From Rutidosis leptorrhynchoides (Eukaryota; Streptophyta; Magnoliopsida; Asterales; Asteraceae): 64,000 bases of DNA. Made by a program: the position numbers and the translations under genes. This document shows, one piece after another, positions 44,911 through 55,087 of the stretch. Position 1 is the first letter of the stretch. Every line of letters starts with the position of its first letter. Below the pieces are notes generated by a model. The model was not told the DNA's origin and did not search any database. It saw nothing but the letters and a program-made list of their open reading frames with translations. The stretch spans positions 222,343,501-222,407,500 of the forward strand of contig NC_092338.1 in assembly GCF_046630445.1 (NCBI RefSeq), read 5' to 3'.

Positions 44911-45666
44911 ATGTCAAGTCCAAGTAGTATGTTAAGTGGAACTTGGAGATACGATCTTGAACGTAGGAAAGCTTTGGCCAAACACAGACCTATCCAAATA
45001 GAGTACAAAGTTGTTGCAACACAGACCACTCAAGATCAGTGGAAAGGTTTAGATTGCTTAACATTCCTTCAGATAGGGGATCATTTCTGTCCTAAGCTTA
45101 TTCGAGAGTTCTATTCTAGTGTGGCCTTAGAGGAAGGTAAGAAGAAGCATGTTCATGCTAACTTCTTTGGTAATGCCTATAAGTGGACCATAGATGAGTT
45201 TGCTGATCACTTACTATTGCCTTACTGGGAAGCCAAGATTTATTGCCCTAGTAAAGATCTTAGAAATATTTCTAGCAAATTTAATGCTGGTGGGGTGGCT
45301 TCTCACATCACTAAGCCAGGGTATGTAATTGGTTCCAATAGAATTGAGATCAGAGATAGTGATGTTAGGGATGACTTGGTACCTAACATGAGGATTATTA
45401 AAAGAAACGTGGTGTTTAGGGATCTAAATGACGATTTGCTATCTGGTACTGAGGCTGTTGAGGCTGTTCTGTTATACTGTCTTATGGAACGTATCAAGGT
45501 GAATTTGAGTCAGATTGTCATTAACATCATGAAGGACACCTTGGATAATGAGGAAAAACCATTTCCCTATGCCGTTCCTTTAAATCATTTGTTTGATGAG
45601 CTTGATCTGTTTGAGGACACGAATTACAAATTGAAGCCAGTCCCAGAGGATGTTATTGAAGGATAA
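44911..45666 (+). CDS. Sirevirus post-pol ORF 1 (putative plant transposon protein domain)
   Basis: Open for 251 codons from MSSPSSMLSGTWRYDLERRK. An in-frame ATG at 44839 would add a hydrophobic leader, but 44911 fits the end of the leader better. The block FCPKLIREFYSSVALEEGKK followed by WTIDEFADHLLLPYW matches the pattern of the uncharacterised 'putative plant transposon protein' domain found in extra ORFs of plant retrotransposons. The C-terminal part (NIMKDTLDNEEKPFPYAVPL) fits the same pattern. No membrane segment or signal peptide is evident, so a viral-envelope role is not supported. Function unknown. It is unbroken, unlike pol. Confidence 0.6.
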   Translation: MSSPSSMLSGTWRYDLERRKALAKHRPIQIEYKVVATQTTQDQWKGLDCLTFLQIGDHFCPKLIREFYSSVALEEGKKKHVHANFFGNAYKWTIDEFADHLLLPYWEAKIYCPSKDLRNISSKFNAGGVASHITKPGYVIGSNRIEIRDSDVRDDLVPNMRIIKRNVVFRDLNDDLLSGTEAVEAVLLYCLMERIKVNLSQIVINIMKDTLDNEEKPFPYAVPLNHLFDELDLFEDTNYKLKPVPEDVIEG

Positions 45667-45921
45667 TTCTAATGCTTGTGATTTTGTGTGTTTATGATTA
45701 GTTATGTTTAATGTGTAATTTGATAAGGCTAGTCTGTTAGCCTTGAATCAATGGTGTGTAATAAACAATTATCTCTGAACAATGTAGTTGTGTGTTTATC
45801 AGTTGATATATTTGTCATGATTATTTATTTACTAATACATATGATAAATTTGATACCCCATGATACATGGAGGTAAATGCTTATTAGTTACATTATTTTG
45901 AGTGTTTTTCAGTTATTCAGT
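45667..45921 (+). other. spacer between the two post-pol ORFs (possible intron)
   Basis: 255 bp AT-rich, non-coding. The end GAGTGTTTTTCAGTTATTCAG directly before ATGTCTCAAG looks like a 3' splice site, so ORF 1 and ORF 2 might be joined or alternatively spliced. A donor was not identified with confidence. Confidence 0.4.
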
Positions 45922-47313
45922 ATGTCTCAAGAACATCAGCAGATGTCAAATGAAGAGAATGAACCACAGATCCCGTTATCTTCAGAGTTACCAGGTCTAA
46001 TTGGACGTGAAGATACAAATGTGCTTGCTTGTGTTGATGATACAGGGTCTGAAGCTCAAAGAGGAGGTTTTGGTCCGATTATAGCGTTTCTGAAGCGATC
46101 TAGAATTTTCAAGGCTATCACCGCTGAGTGCACTCCATATTACTCCCATCAGAGAAGGTTTTGGGAAGTTGCTAGCATTGTTATTGAGAACATCAAGCAG
46201 GTGATTCTAAGCTCAGTCAATAATACCATTGTTCAGATCTCTGCTCAGACTATCAGGGAAGATTTGGGGTTCTCAGATAATGATGATATGCAGACTTCTT
46301 TACCAATTTTGAAGGTAAAGAGATGTTTGAAGAGATGTGGTTATGCTGGTGATATAACCAAAGCTGTGAAACGTACTAAGCTTCCAAGGCAGTACAGATA
46401 CTTTACGTACATTCTTCTGAGATGCTTAAGCCTGATGCAGGGTGGTTTCGATGAGATGACCGCGAAGTATAGTTCTATGTTTGTTACGTTGGTTTTGAAT
46501 GCTGATTTCAACTTCTCTCAAGTTATATTTGATGGGATGGTTCTGAATGTGAAGAAGAAGGTACATCTGGTGTTTCCAAGGTTTCTTTAGATTATGCTTG
46601 AGAAGCAGGTTCAAGGGTTAGTGAGAATTCCTTAGGATGAGCTGAAACAGAATCATTTGAATGATCAGTCCTTCAAAAGGTTTCTTCAGAACAGAGTTGA
46701 GGTTCCGGAGAAGGGGTTGATTGGCCATCTGGCTAATGAGAATTATGTGTGCCCGGAAGGTTTACACTGCCGACATGAGAATAGTAATTTTGGAGACGAG
46801 ACTTATATTACCATCAAAGGAGAAGAAGAGGTGAATCAGCCACCGCCGAAACAAATTGGTCCTCGGTTGGTTGATGAAGATGAGGTGACTGCTCTTGATG
46901 ACAGTCAAGTTAATTTGGTTAAAAGGAAGTTAGCTGAAGCTCCTAAGGTGTCAACTAGAGGGAGACAGAAGCGTTTAAAAATTTTGGTTAAGGATGGAAG
47001 CTCATCTTCCACAACAAAATCACAACCGAAGGTCGCTCCAACTGTTCAAGCTACTGGTGATGCTAGTGGTTCTACGCAAGTGCCACCCACTCAACAACAA
47101 CAAACTCCATCTATTCAACAAGTTCAGACTTCTCAGCGTTCTGAAGTTGTTTCAGGTGATCTAAAAGGAATAGTTAATCGGCGATTGATTCAGTTGATTG
47201 CTGATTTTGCTAAATTCCAAAAGGCTGCTGATGAAGACAAGAAGAAGACGGAAACAGAAATTTCTGCGTTGAGGAAGTTAGTTGATCAACAACAGTTGAA
47301 AATTGATGAACTT
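45922..47313 (+). pseudogene. Sirevirus post-pol ORF 2, proximal part (two stops)
   Basis: MSQEHQQMSNEENEPQIPLS, then a helical domain with RRFWEVASIVIENIKQVILS, TIREDLGFSDNDDMQTSLP, YRYFTYILLRCLSLMQGGFD and FSQVIFDGMVLNVKKKVH...FPRFL. This layout (…IFDGM…, PRFLQ) recurs in the large extra ORF of Asteraceae Sireviruses, often called env-like. TAG stops at 46588 and near 46632 both fit CAG-to-TAG. After them a Gln/Ser/Thr-rich linker and a coiled coil (FAKFQKAADEDKKKTETEIS) continue to 47313, where the solo LTR interrupts. Confidence 0.65.
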
Positions 47314-50300
47314 TGAAATGTCCCGTTCTTATTGATTAAAAACGTTCCATATTAATTGATTTCGTTGCGAGGTTTTGACCTCTATATGAGACGTTTTTCA
47401 AAGACTGCATTCATTTTTAAAACAAACCATAACCTTTATTTCATAAATAAAGGTTTAAAAAGCTTTACGTAGATTATCAAATAATGATAATCTAAAATAT
47501 CCTGTTTACACACGACCATTACATAATGGTTTACAATACAAATATGTTACATCGAAATCAGTTTCTTGAATGCAGTTTTTACACAATATCATACAAACAT
47601 GGACTCCAAATCTTGTCCTTATTTTAGTATGCAACAGCGGAAGCTCTTAATATTCACCTGAGAATAAACATGCTTTAAACGTCAACAAAAATGTTGGTGA
47701 GTTATAGGTTTAACCTATATATATCAAATCGTAACAATAGACCACAAGATTTCATATTTCAATACACATCCCATACATAGAGATAAAAATCATTCATATG
47801 GTGAACACCTGGTAACCCACATTAACAAGATGCATATATAAGAATATCCCCATCATTCCGGGACACCCTTCAGATATGATATAAATTTCGAAGTACTAAA
47901 GCATCTGGTACTTTGGATGGGGTTTGTTAGGCCCAATAGATCTATCTTTAGGATTCGCGTCAATTAGGGTGTCTGTTCCCTAATTCTTAGATTACCAGAC
48001 TTAATAAAAAGGGGCATATTCGATTTCGATAATTCAACCATAGAATGTAGTTTCACGTACTTGTGTCTATTTTGTAAATCATTTATAATACTTGCATGTA
48101 TTCTCATCCCAAAAATATTAGATTTTAAAAGTGGGACTATAACTCACTTTCACAGATTTTTACTTCGTCGGGAAGTAAGACTTGGCCACTGGTTGATTCA
48201 CGAACCTATAACAATATATACATATATATATCAAAGTATGTTCAAAATATATTTACAACACTTTTAATATATTTTGATGTTTTAAGTTTATTAAGTCAGC
48301 TGTCCTCGTTAGTAACCTACAACTAGTTGTCCACAGTTAGATGTACAGAAATAAATTGATAAATATTATCTTGAATCAATCCACGACCCAGTGTATACGT
48401 ATCTCAGTATTGATCACAACTCAAACTATATATATTTTGGAATCAACCTCAACCCTGTATAGCTAACTCCAACATTCACATATAGAGTGTCTATGGTTGT
48501 TCCGAAATATATATAGATGTGTCGAAATGATAGGTCGAAACATTGTATACGTGTCTATGGTATCTCAAGATTACATAATATACAATACAAGTTGATTAAG
48601 TTATGGTTGGAATAGATTTGTTACCAATTTTCACGTAGCTAAAATGAGAAAAATTATCCAATCTTGTTTTACCCATAACTTCTTCATTTTAAATCCGTTT
48701 TGAGTGAATCAAATTGCTATGGTTTCATATTAAACTCTATTTTATGAATATAAACAGAAAAAGTATAGGTTTATAGTCAGAAAAATAAGTTACAAGTCGT
48801 TTTTGTAAAGGTAGTCATTTCAGTCGAAAGAACGACGTCTAGATGACCATTTTAGAAAACATACTTCCAATTTGAGTTTAACCATAATTTTTGGATATAG
48901 TTTCATGTTCATAATAAAAATCATTTTCTCAGAATAACAACTTTTAAATCAAAGTTTATCATAGTTTTTAATTAACTAACCCAAAACAGCCCGCGGTGTT
49001 ACTACGACGGCGTAAATCCGGTTTTACGGTGTTTTTCGTGTTTCCAGGTTTTAAATCATTAAGTTAGCATATCATATAGATATAGAACATGTGTTTAGTT
49101 GATTTTAAAAGTCAAGTTAGAAGGATTAACTTTTGTTTGCGAACAAGTTTAGAATTAACTAAACTATGTTCTAGTGATTACAAGTTTAAACCTTCGAATA
49201 AGATAGCTTTATATATATGAATCGAATGATGTTATGAACATCATTACTACCTTAAGTTCCTTGGATAAACCTACTGGAAAAGAGAAAAATGGATCTAGCT
49301 TCAACGGATCCTTGGATGGCTCGAAGTTCTTGAAGCAGAATCATGACACGAAAACAAGTTCAAGTAAGATCATCACTTGAAATAAGATTGTTATAGTTAT
49401 AGAAATTGAACCAAAGTTTGAATATGATTATTACCTTGTATTAGAATGATAACCTACTGTAAGAAATAAAGATTTCTTGAGGTTGGATGATCACCTTACA
49501 AGATTGGAAGTGAGCTAGCAAACTTGAAAGTATTCTTGATTTTATGTAACTAGAACTTGTAGAATATATGAAGAACACTTAGAACTTGAAGATAGAACTT
49601 GAGAGGGATTAATTAGATGAAGAAAATTGAAGAATGAAATTGTTTGTAGGTGTTTTTGGTCGTTGGTGTATGGATTAGATATAAAGGATATGTAATTTTG
49701 TTTTCATGTAAATAAGTCATGAATGATTACTCATATTTTTGTAATTTTATGAGATATTTCATGCTAGTTGCCAAATGATGGTTCCCACATGTGTTAGGTG
49801 ACTCACATGGGCTGCTAAGAGCTGATCATTGGAGTGTATATACCAATAGTACATACATCTAAAAGCTGTGTATTGTACGAGTACGAATACGAGTGCATAC
49901 GAGTAGAATTGTTGATGAAACTGAACGAGGATCTAATTGTAAGCATTTTTGTTAAGTAGAAGTATTTTGATAAGTGTCTTGAAGTCTTTCAAAAGTGTAT
50001 GAATACATATTAAAACACTACATGTATATACATTTTAACTGAGTCGTTAAGTCATCGTTAGTCGTTACATGTAAGTGTTGTTTTGAAACCTTTAGGTTAA
50101 CGATCTTGTTAAATGTTGTTAACCCAATGTTTATAATATCAAATGAGATTTTAAATTATTATATTATCATGATATTATGATATATTAATATATCTTAATA
50201 TGATATATATTCATTTAAATGTCGTTACAACGATAATCGTTACATATATGTCTCGTTTTGAAATCCTTAAGTTAGTAGTCTTGTTTATATGTATGTAACT

Positions 50301-50569
50301 CATTGTTAATATACTTATGGAGATACTTACTTATCATAATCTCATGTTAACCATATGTATATCCATATATATATATCGTCATGTCGTTTTTACAAGTTTT
50401 AACGTTCGTGAATCGCCGGTCAACTTGGGTGGTCAATTGTCTATATGAAACATATTTCAATTAATCAAGTCTTAACAAGTTTAATTGCTTAACATGTTGG
50501 AAACATTTAATCATGTAAATATCAATCTCAATTAATATATATAAACATGGAAAAGTTCGGGTCACTACA
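47314..50569 (-). mobile_element. solo LTR (3256 bp) of Tekay/Del-like chromovirus
   Basis: TGAAATGTCCCG...GGGTCACTACA on plus, hence minus orientation. A perfect AACTT duplication is at 47309-47313 and 50570-50574, and the coiled coil of post-pol ORF 2 resumes after it (KIDE|LEQN). Nearly identical to the LTRs of the complete element at 51803-55052 and 61662-64000. The conserved block is at 47657-47705. An 60-90-codon ORF recurring in each copy (48061, 52549, 62408) is an LTR shadow. No gene. Confidence 0.93.
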
Positions 50570-51344
50570 AACTTGAGCAAAATGTTGGAAGTCAGGCTGG
50601 AGAAATCTTGACTCTTCAGACTCAGAATCAAGCATTGACTGAGAGATTGAACGAATGGGAGAAGAAGGTTTTGATAGAAGAGGAGGATGGAGAACCAGAT
50701 CTGTTTGGTACTGTTGGTGAAGAAGAAGAGGAGGACAGGGCTCTCGAGCTTGCTAAAGGCTATACAGAGGATAACCCGCTGTATGTAACTCCACTTCAAG
50801 TTATAACAGTTTCTGAATTTTTAGCTATGCAGGATCGACTTAATCACTCTACTGTTTACACTGATCTAGAAGAAGGGGAGATCCCACCGGATCTCACCGA
50901 AACTGAGCAGGAGTTGTTGGAGCGTCTAGAGCGACAAGCTAAGGAATCTGCTGACGCTGCCTCAAAAGCTTCAACTTCAGAGGCTCATAATTTTGATGAT
51001 GATATGAGTGATACTGATGTTTTTGATGAGAGTGATAATAGTTTTGATGAAGTTGTTATTGAGGATGAGCCAACTGAGCCGTATCCTCGTTATGAAGGCT
51101 GTGATGATGATTATCCAACTTTTGCTGAGTACTTTCAAATGAATGATGAACTTTTGAACAGAAAGTGTAAGGAAAAAGAACAGAAAGATCAAGAGTGTAC
51201 GTTGCCGGAAGGCTTCTTGTCGGTTAAAATCAACAAAGAAAAGGTTGAATTTTTGGAAGAGGATTGGAAGATTTCAATGAGAATTCGTAAATATGCGATA
51301 AACCTGAGGTGGAGCCTCAATTTTTGAAGTTTATAGAGCACTGA
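50570..51344 (+). pseudogene. Sirevirus post-pol ORF 2, distal part
   Basis: Continues the coiled coil (LTLQTQNQALTERLNEWEKK) after the solo LTR. A strongly acidic region follows (FGTVGEEEEEDRALELAKGY, SEAHNFDDDMSDTDVFDES), then TFAEYFQMNDELLNRKCKEK and LPEGFLSVKINKEKVEFLEE. A one-base shift near 51297 changes the ending; the alternative frame reads DKPEVEPQFLKFIEH to a TGA at 51344. No known catalytic motif. Confidence 0.6.
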
Positions 51345-51355
51345 GAGAGTTTGCG

Positions 51356-51802
51356 TGAGATGACCCGACCCAATCCATAGGGACGAATACAATAACATAT
51401 GATTACATCGCGAGGTATTTGACCTCTATATGATACATTTTACAAACATTTCATTCGTTTTTAAAAGACAACCTTTCATTTCATCGAAAGTTGACAAGTG
51501 TGCATACCATTTCATAATATCCAAACTATAAATGACCTAATCCGTCATTTACTTAATAATAATCTCTAATGAACTTCAACGACTCGAATGAAACGTCTTT
51601 TGAAATATGTCATGAATGACTCCAAGTAATATCTTTAACAATGAGCTAATGCACAGCGGAAGATTCCTTTCAAACCTGAGAATAAACATGCTTTAAAGTG
51701 TCAACCAAAAGGTTGGTGAGTTCATCAGTTTATAGTAATCATTTCATTTTCATCATTTTAATAGACCACAAGATTTCAGATTTCCATTTCTCATAAACAT
51801 AC
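51356..51802 (-). mobile_element. fragment of another chromovirus-type LTR
   Basis: Begins TGAGATGACCCGACCC right after TTGCG (likely target copy) and resembles the LTR ends at 2452 and 23904. It includes the conserved block at 51675-51724. Interrupted by the complete chromovirus at 51803; its remainder lies beyond the window. Confidence 0.75.
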
Positions 51803-54800
51803 TGAAATGTCCCGTTCTTATTGATTACAAACGTTCCATATTAATTGATTTCGTTGCGAGGTTTTGACCTCTATATGAGACGTTTTTCAAAGACTGCATT
51901 CATTTTAAAACAAACCATAACCTTTATTTCATCAATAAAGGTTTAAAAAGCTTTACGTAGATTATCAAATAATGATAATCTAAAATATCCTGTTTACACA
52001 CGACCATTACATAATGGTTTACAATACAAATATGTTACAATAAAATAAGTTTCTTGAATGCAGTTTTTACACAATATCATACAAGCATGGACTCCAATTC
52101 TCGTCCTTATTTAAGTATGCGACAGCGGAAGCTCTTAATAATCACCTGAGAATAAACATGCTTAAAACGTCAACAAAAATGTTGGTGAGTTATAGGTTTA
52201 ACCTATATATATCAAATCATAATAATAGACCACAAGATTTCATATTTCAAAACACATCCCATACATAGAGATAAAAATCATTCATATGGTGAACACCTGG
52301 TAACCGACAATGACAAGATGCATATATAAGAATATCCCCATCATTCCGGGACACCCTTCGGATATGATATAAATTTCGAAGTACTAAAGCATCCGGTACT
52401 TTGGATGGGGTTTGTTAGGCCCAATAGATCTATCTTTAGGATTCGCGTCAATTAGGGTGTCTGTTCCCTAATTCTTAGATTACCAGACTTAATAAAAAGG
52501 GGCATATTCGATTTCGATAATTCAACCATAGAATGTAGTTTCACGTACTTGTGTCTATTTTGTAAATCATTTATAAAACCTGCATGTATTCTCATCCCAA
52601 AAATATTAGATTTTAAAAGTGGGACTATAACTCACTTTCACAGATTTTTACTTCGTCGGGAAGTAAGACTTGGCCGCTGGTTGATTCACGAACCTATAAC
52701 AATATATACATATATATCAAAGTATGTTCAAAATATATTTACAACACTTTTAATATATTTTGATGTTTTAAGTTTATTAAGTCAGCTGTCCTCGTTAGTA
52801 ACCTACAACTAGTTGTCCACAGTTAGATGTACAGAAATAAATCGATAAATATTATCTTGAATCAATCCACGACCCAGTGTATACGTATCTCAGTATTGAT
52901 CACAACTCAAACTATATATATTTTGGAATCAACCTCAACCCTGTATAGCTAACTCCAACATTCACATATAGAGTGTCTATGGTTGTTCCGAAATATATAT
53001 AGATGTGTCGACATGATAGGTCGAAACATTGTATACGTGTCTATGGTATCTCAAGATTACATAATATATAATACAAGTTGATTAAGTTATGGTTGGAATA
53101 GATTTGTTACCAATTTTCACGTAGCTAAAATGAGAAAAATTATCCAATCTTGTTTTACCCATAACTTCTTCATTTTAAATCCGTTTTGAGTGAATCAAAT
53201 TGCTATGGTTTCATATTGAACTCTATTTTATGAATCTAAACAAAAAAAGTATAGGTTTCTAGTCGGAAAAATAAGTTACAAGTCGTTTTTGTAAAGGTAG
53301 TCATTTCAGTCGAAAGAACGACGTCTAGATGACCATTTTAGAAAACATACTTCCGCTTTGAGTTTAACCATAATTTTTGGATATAGTTTCATGTTCATAA
53401 TAAAAATAATTTTCTCAGAATAACAACTTTTAAATCAAAGTTTATCATAGTTTTTAATTAACTAACCCAAAACAGCCCGCGGTGTTACTACGACGGCGTA
53501 AATCCGGTTTTACGGTGTTTTTCGTGTTTCCAGGTTTTAAATCATTAAGTTAGCATATCATATAGATATAGAACATGTGTTTAGTTGATTTTAAAAGTCA
53601 AGTTAGAAGGATTAACTTTTGTTTGCGAACAAGTTTAGAATTAACTAAACTATGTTCTAGTGATTACAAGTTTAAACCTTCGAATAAGATAGCTTTATAT
53701 GTATGAATTGAATGATGTTATGAACATCATTACTACCTTAAGTTCCTTGGATAAACCTACTGGAAAATAGAAAAATGGATCTAGCTTCAATGGATCCTTG
53801 GATGGCTCGAAGTTCTTGAAGCAGAATCATGACACGAAAACAAGTTCAAGTAAGATCATCACTTGAAATAAGATTGTTATAGTTATAGAAATTGAACCAA
53901 AGTTTGAATATGATTATTTTCTTGTATTAGAATGATAACCTACTGTAAGAAACAAAGATTTCTTGAGGTTGGATGATCACCTTACAAGATTGGAAGTGAG
54001 CTAGCAAACTTGAAAGTATTCTTAATTTTATGAAACTAGAACTTTTAGAATTTATGAAGAACACTTAGAACTTGAAGATAGAACTTGAGAGAGATCAATT
54101 AGATGAAGAAAATCGAAGAATGAAAGTGTTTGTAGGTGTTTTTGGTCGTTGGTGTATGGATTAGATATAAAGGATATGTTATTTTGTTTTCATGTAAATA
54201 AGTCATGAATGATTACTCATATTTTTGTAATTTTATGAGATATTTCATGCTAGTTGCCAAATGATGGTTCCCACATGTGTTAGGTGACTCACATGGGCTG
54301 CTAAGAGCTGATCATTGGAGTGTATATACCAATAGTACATACATCTAAAAGCTGTGTATTGTACGAGTACGAATACGAGTGCATACGAGTAGGATTGTTG
54401 ATGAAACTGAACGAGGATCTAATTGTAAGCATTTTTGTTAAGTAGAAGTATTTTGATAAGTGTCTTGAAGTCTTTCAAAGTGTATGAATACATATTAAAA
54501 CACTACATGTATATACATTTTAACTGAGTCGTTAAGTCATCGTTAGTCGTTACATGTAAATGTTGTTTTGAAACCTTTAGGTTAACGATCTTGTTAAATG
54601 TTGTTAACCCAATGTTTATAATATCAAAAGAGATTTTAAATTATTATATTATCATGATATTATGATGTACGAATATCTCTTAATATGATATATATACATT
54701 AAATGTCGTTACAACGATAAACGTTACATATATGTCTCGTTTCAAAATCATTAAGTTAGTAGTCTTGTTTTTACATATGTAGTTCATTGTTAATATAATT

Positions 54801-55052
54801 AATGATATGTTTACTTATCATAATATCATGTTAACTATATATATAACCATATATATGTCATCATATAGTTTTTTACAAGTTTTAACGTTCGTGAATCACC
54901 GGTCAACTTGGGTGGTCAATTGTCTATATGAAACGTATTTCAATTAATCAAGTCTTAACAAGTTTGATTGCTTAACATGTTGGAAACATTTAATCATGTA
55001 AATATCAATCTCAATTAATATATATAAACATGGAAAAGTTCGGGTCACTACA
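51803..55052 (-). mobile_element. 3' LTR of chromovirus
   Basis: 3250 bp, TGAAATGTCCCG...GGTCACTACA on plus (sense TGTAGTGACCC...ACATTTCA). It abuts the PPT at 55053. No gene inside; contains the conserved block at 52145-52193. Confidence 0.94.
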
Positions 55053-55067
55053 GTACCTACCCGTTAA
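55053..55067 (-). other. polypurine tract of chromovirus
   Basis: Minus strand TTAACGGGTAGGTAC directly before the LTR; only about 20 bp separate it from the pol stop codon. The same 16-base sequence recurs upstream of gag at 59806-59821. Confidence 0.85.
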
Positions 55068-55087
55068 ATAAATTTCGTCCCGAAATT

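Larger units (their letters stand above)
33931..51355 (+). mobile_element. Sirevirus-type Ty1/copia element with post-pol ORFs
   Basis: LTR at 33931, iMet-type PBS, gag with two separate zinc knuckles, protease-integrase-RT-RNase H in copia order, and two further ORFs after pol. The catalytic YVDDIIFGSTN and the extra 3' ORFs are Sirevirus traits. It is interrupted by the solo LTR 47314-50569 and cut at 51356 by another LTR; the 3' LTR is not seen and should lie beyond the nested elements to the right. Coding regions carry many stops and several frameshifts. Confidence 0.87.

Noticed and set aside
48061..48267. Small ORF beginning MCLFCKSF that recurs at 52549 and 62408
   Set aside because: It recurs only because the same LTR recurs; it is antisense or shifted relative to the LTR and has no family match.
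47314..55052. Reading 47314-50569 and 51803-55052 as two LTRs of one element
   Set aside because: The first has its own AACTT target copies, and the interval between them is Sirevirus ORF and another LTR, not chromovirus internal sequence.
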